From Actibacterium pelagium (lineage in GTDB: Bacteria > Pseudomonadota > Alphaproteobacteria > Rhodobacterales > Rhodobacteraceae): a DNA stretch of 64,000 bases. Position 1 is the stretch's first letter, and each line of letters opens with the position of its first letter. Under the pieces are notes generated by a model. It did not search any database and was not told where the DNA came from. It was given only the letters and a program-made list of their open reading frames with translations. A program made the position numbers and the translations under genes. Shown piece after piece: positions 63,413 through 64,000 of the stretch. Where the stretch lies: contig NZ_NSBU01000006.1 in NCBI RefSeq assembly GCF_002285415.1, forward strand, positions 1-64,000. The letters run 5' to 3'.

Positions 63413-64000
63413 TTACTTCAGTTCAACGCCATAGGCTTCTTTGAGCCAGTTGACGACGAAGGCTTTCGCGTCGTCGGGAACTTTGGTCGCGCTGTCCAGC
63501 GCCAGTTGTGCCGTCTCACCGGTCATCTGCGGATAGATGCCAAGACGCTTGGCCGAGATTTCAGCGAAATCAGGGCGTGCTTTGACTTCTTCCAGCGCCG
63601 TAACCCAAGTGTCGATCGCTTCCTGAGGTGCGCCCTTGGGCAGGAAGAGCAGCTTTTGTGCAGGGAAGCCGGCGATGAAGAAGGCTTTCCAGGCTTCCCA
63701 GGACTCTCCGCTGGTTTCACAGCCATCGGTGGCTTCGCAAACTTCTTTGAAGCTTGGGATGTCGGGGAAGGTCGGGTCGCGAACAATGTTGCCATCGTCG
63801 TCAAGTGCGCCCCAGGTCATCATGGGAACCGCAGTGCCAGCCTCGACCAGACCAACCGACGCGCCCAGATAGGCCGAAGAGGTCTGGTAATCGATGTTGG
63901 CTTCGCCGCGTTCGAACATCAGGCGACCGTCGCTACGGCCTTTTACACCGAAGACCGGCTCGACATTCATGCCCAGCATTTCCCAAGCCAGCAGCGGCAC
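63413..64000 (-). CDS. Tripartite tricarboxylate transporter substrate-binding protein TctC (N-terminus beyond window)
   Basis: The C-terminal 195 residues of a Bug/TctC-family periplasmic binding protein are present. The frame runs to the right edge, so the signal peptide and first domain are outside. Visible features include FIAGFPAQKLLFLPKGAPQE (in part), ALEEVKARPDFAEISAKRLG and the end NWLKEAYGVELK. It delivers the substrate to the TctAB permease. It is probably the first gene of the operon. Confidence 0.9.
   Translation of the reverse strand: MPLLAWEMLGMNVEPVFGVKGRSDGRLMFERGEANIDYQTSSAYLGASVGLVEAGTAVPMMTWGALDDDGNIVRDPTFPDIPSFKEVCEATDGCETSGESWEAWKAFFIAGFPAQKLLFLPKGAPQEAIDTWVTALEEVKARPDFAEISAKRLGIYPQMTGETAQLALDSATKVPDDAKAFVVNWLKEAYGVELK

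Overview
The window reads as chromosomal DNA of an alphaproteobacterium, most likely a marine Rhodobacterales (Roseobacter-group) species. This is inferred from gene content: a smo-type sorbitol/mannitol operon, a pcaQ / pcaDCHG-BKACE-pcaB protocatechuate operon, a six-gene mrp antiporter operon with a fused MrpA-MrpB, and a tricarballylate/tripartite-transporter locus. Most of the window is dense, fairly GC-rich and arranged in tight operons with many 4-base ATGA overlaps. Two stretches (about 1-3,370 and 17,950-20,250) look clearly more AT-rich and may be accessory DNA. I found no rRNA, tRNA, CRISPR array or intact insertion sequence.

Layout. 1-2.5 kb: the end of a PAS-type histidine kinase, a single-domain response regulator and an orphan 269-residue protein. 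2.5-3.4 kb: a gene-poor stretch. 3.4-6.1 kb: a periplasmic redox/metal cluster: a His-rich small protein, a cytochrome c' with a Met-rich insertion, a di-haem cytochrome c, a 33-residue membrane peptide and a DUF411 protein. 6.1-9.9 kb: a membrane protein, a secreted poly-aspartate protein, and a NarL-type regulator/kinase pair. 10.0-17.7 kb: polyol uptake and oxidation (mannitol 2-dehydrogenase, sorbitol dehydrogenase, SmoK/G/F/E transporter, LacI regulator). 17.9-20.2 kb: a phospholipase-D-like lipoprotein divergent from a TetR regulator. 20.3-25.9 kb: protocatechuate ring cleavage. 26.0-28.5 kb: an acyl-CoA ligase and an ECHDC3-like crotonase. 28.7-33.0 kb: a MacB-like ABC export system. 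33.5-39.45 kb: mrp Na+/H+ antiporter. 39.4-53.3 kb: an exopolysaccharide locus. 53.4-64.0 kb: tricarballylate oxidation (tcuAB with a LysR regulator) next to a tct transporter/isomerase/dehydrogenase operon that runs off the right edge.

The most interesting signal is in the exopolysaccharide locus. Four copies of a 7-4-7 palindrome, CCTATCC-N4-GGRTRGG, lie 74 to 143 bases upstream of the promoter-proximal genes: wzz, the LuxR-type regulator, the fused glycosyltransferase, the periplasmic/hybrid-kinase pair, wza and wzx. The locus also encodes a hybrid kinase ending in an Hpt domain and an orphan LuxR-type response regulator. Together these suggest a self-contained phosphorelay that switches polysaccharide synthesis through a local palindromic operator.

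A second signal is the beta-keto acid cleavage enzyme inside the pca operon. The local operon makes 3-oxoadipate but has no pcaIJ or pcaF, and this enzyme could replace both steps. The polyol, pca and tct operons also carry GC-rich intercistronic hairpins without T-tracts, suggesting differential expression within each operon.
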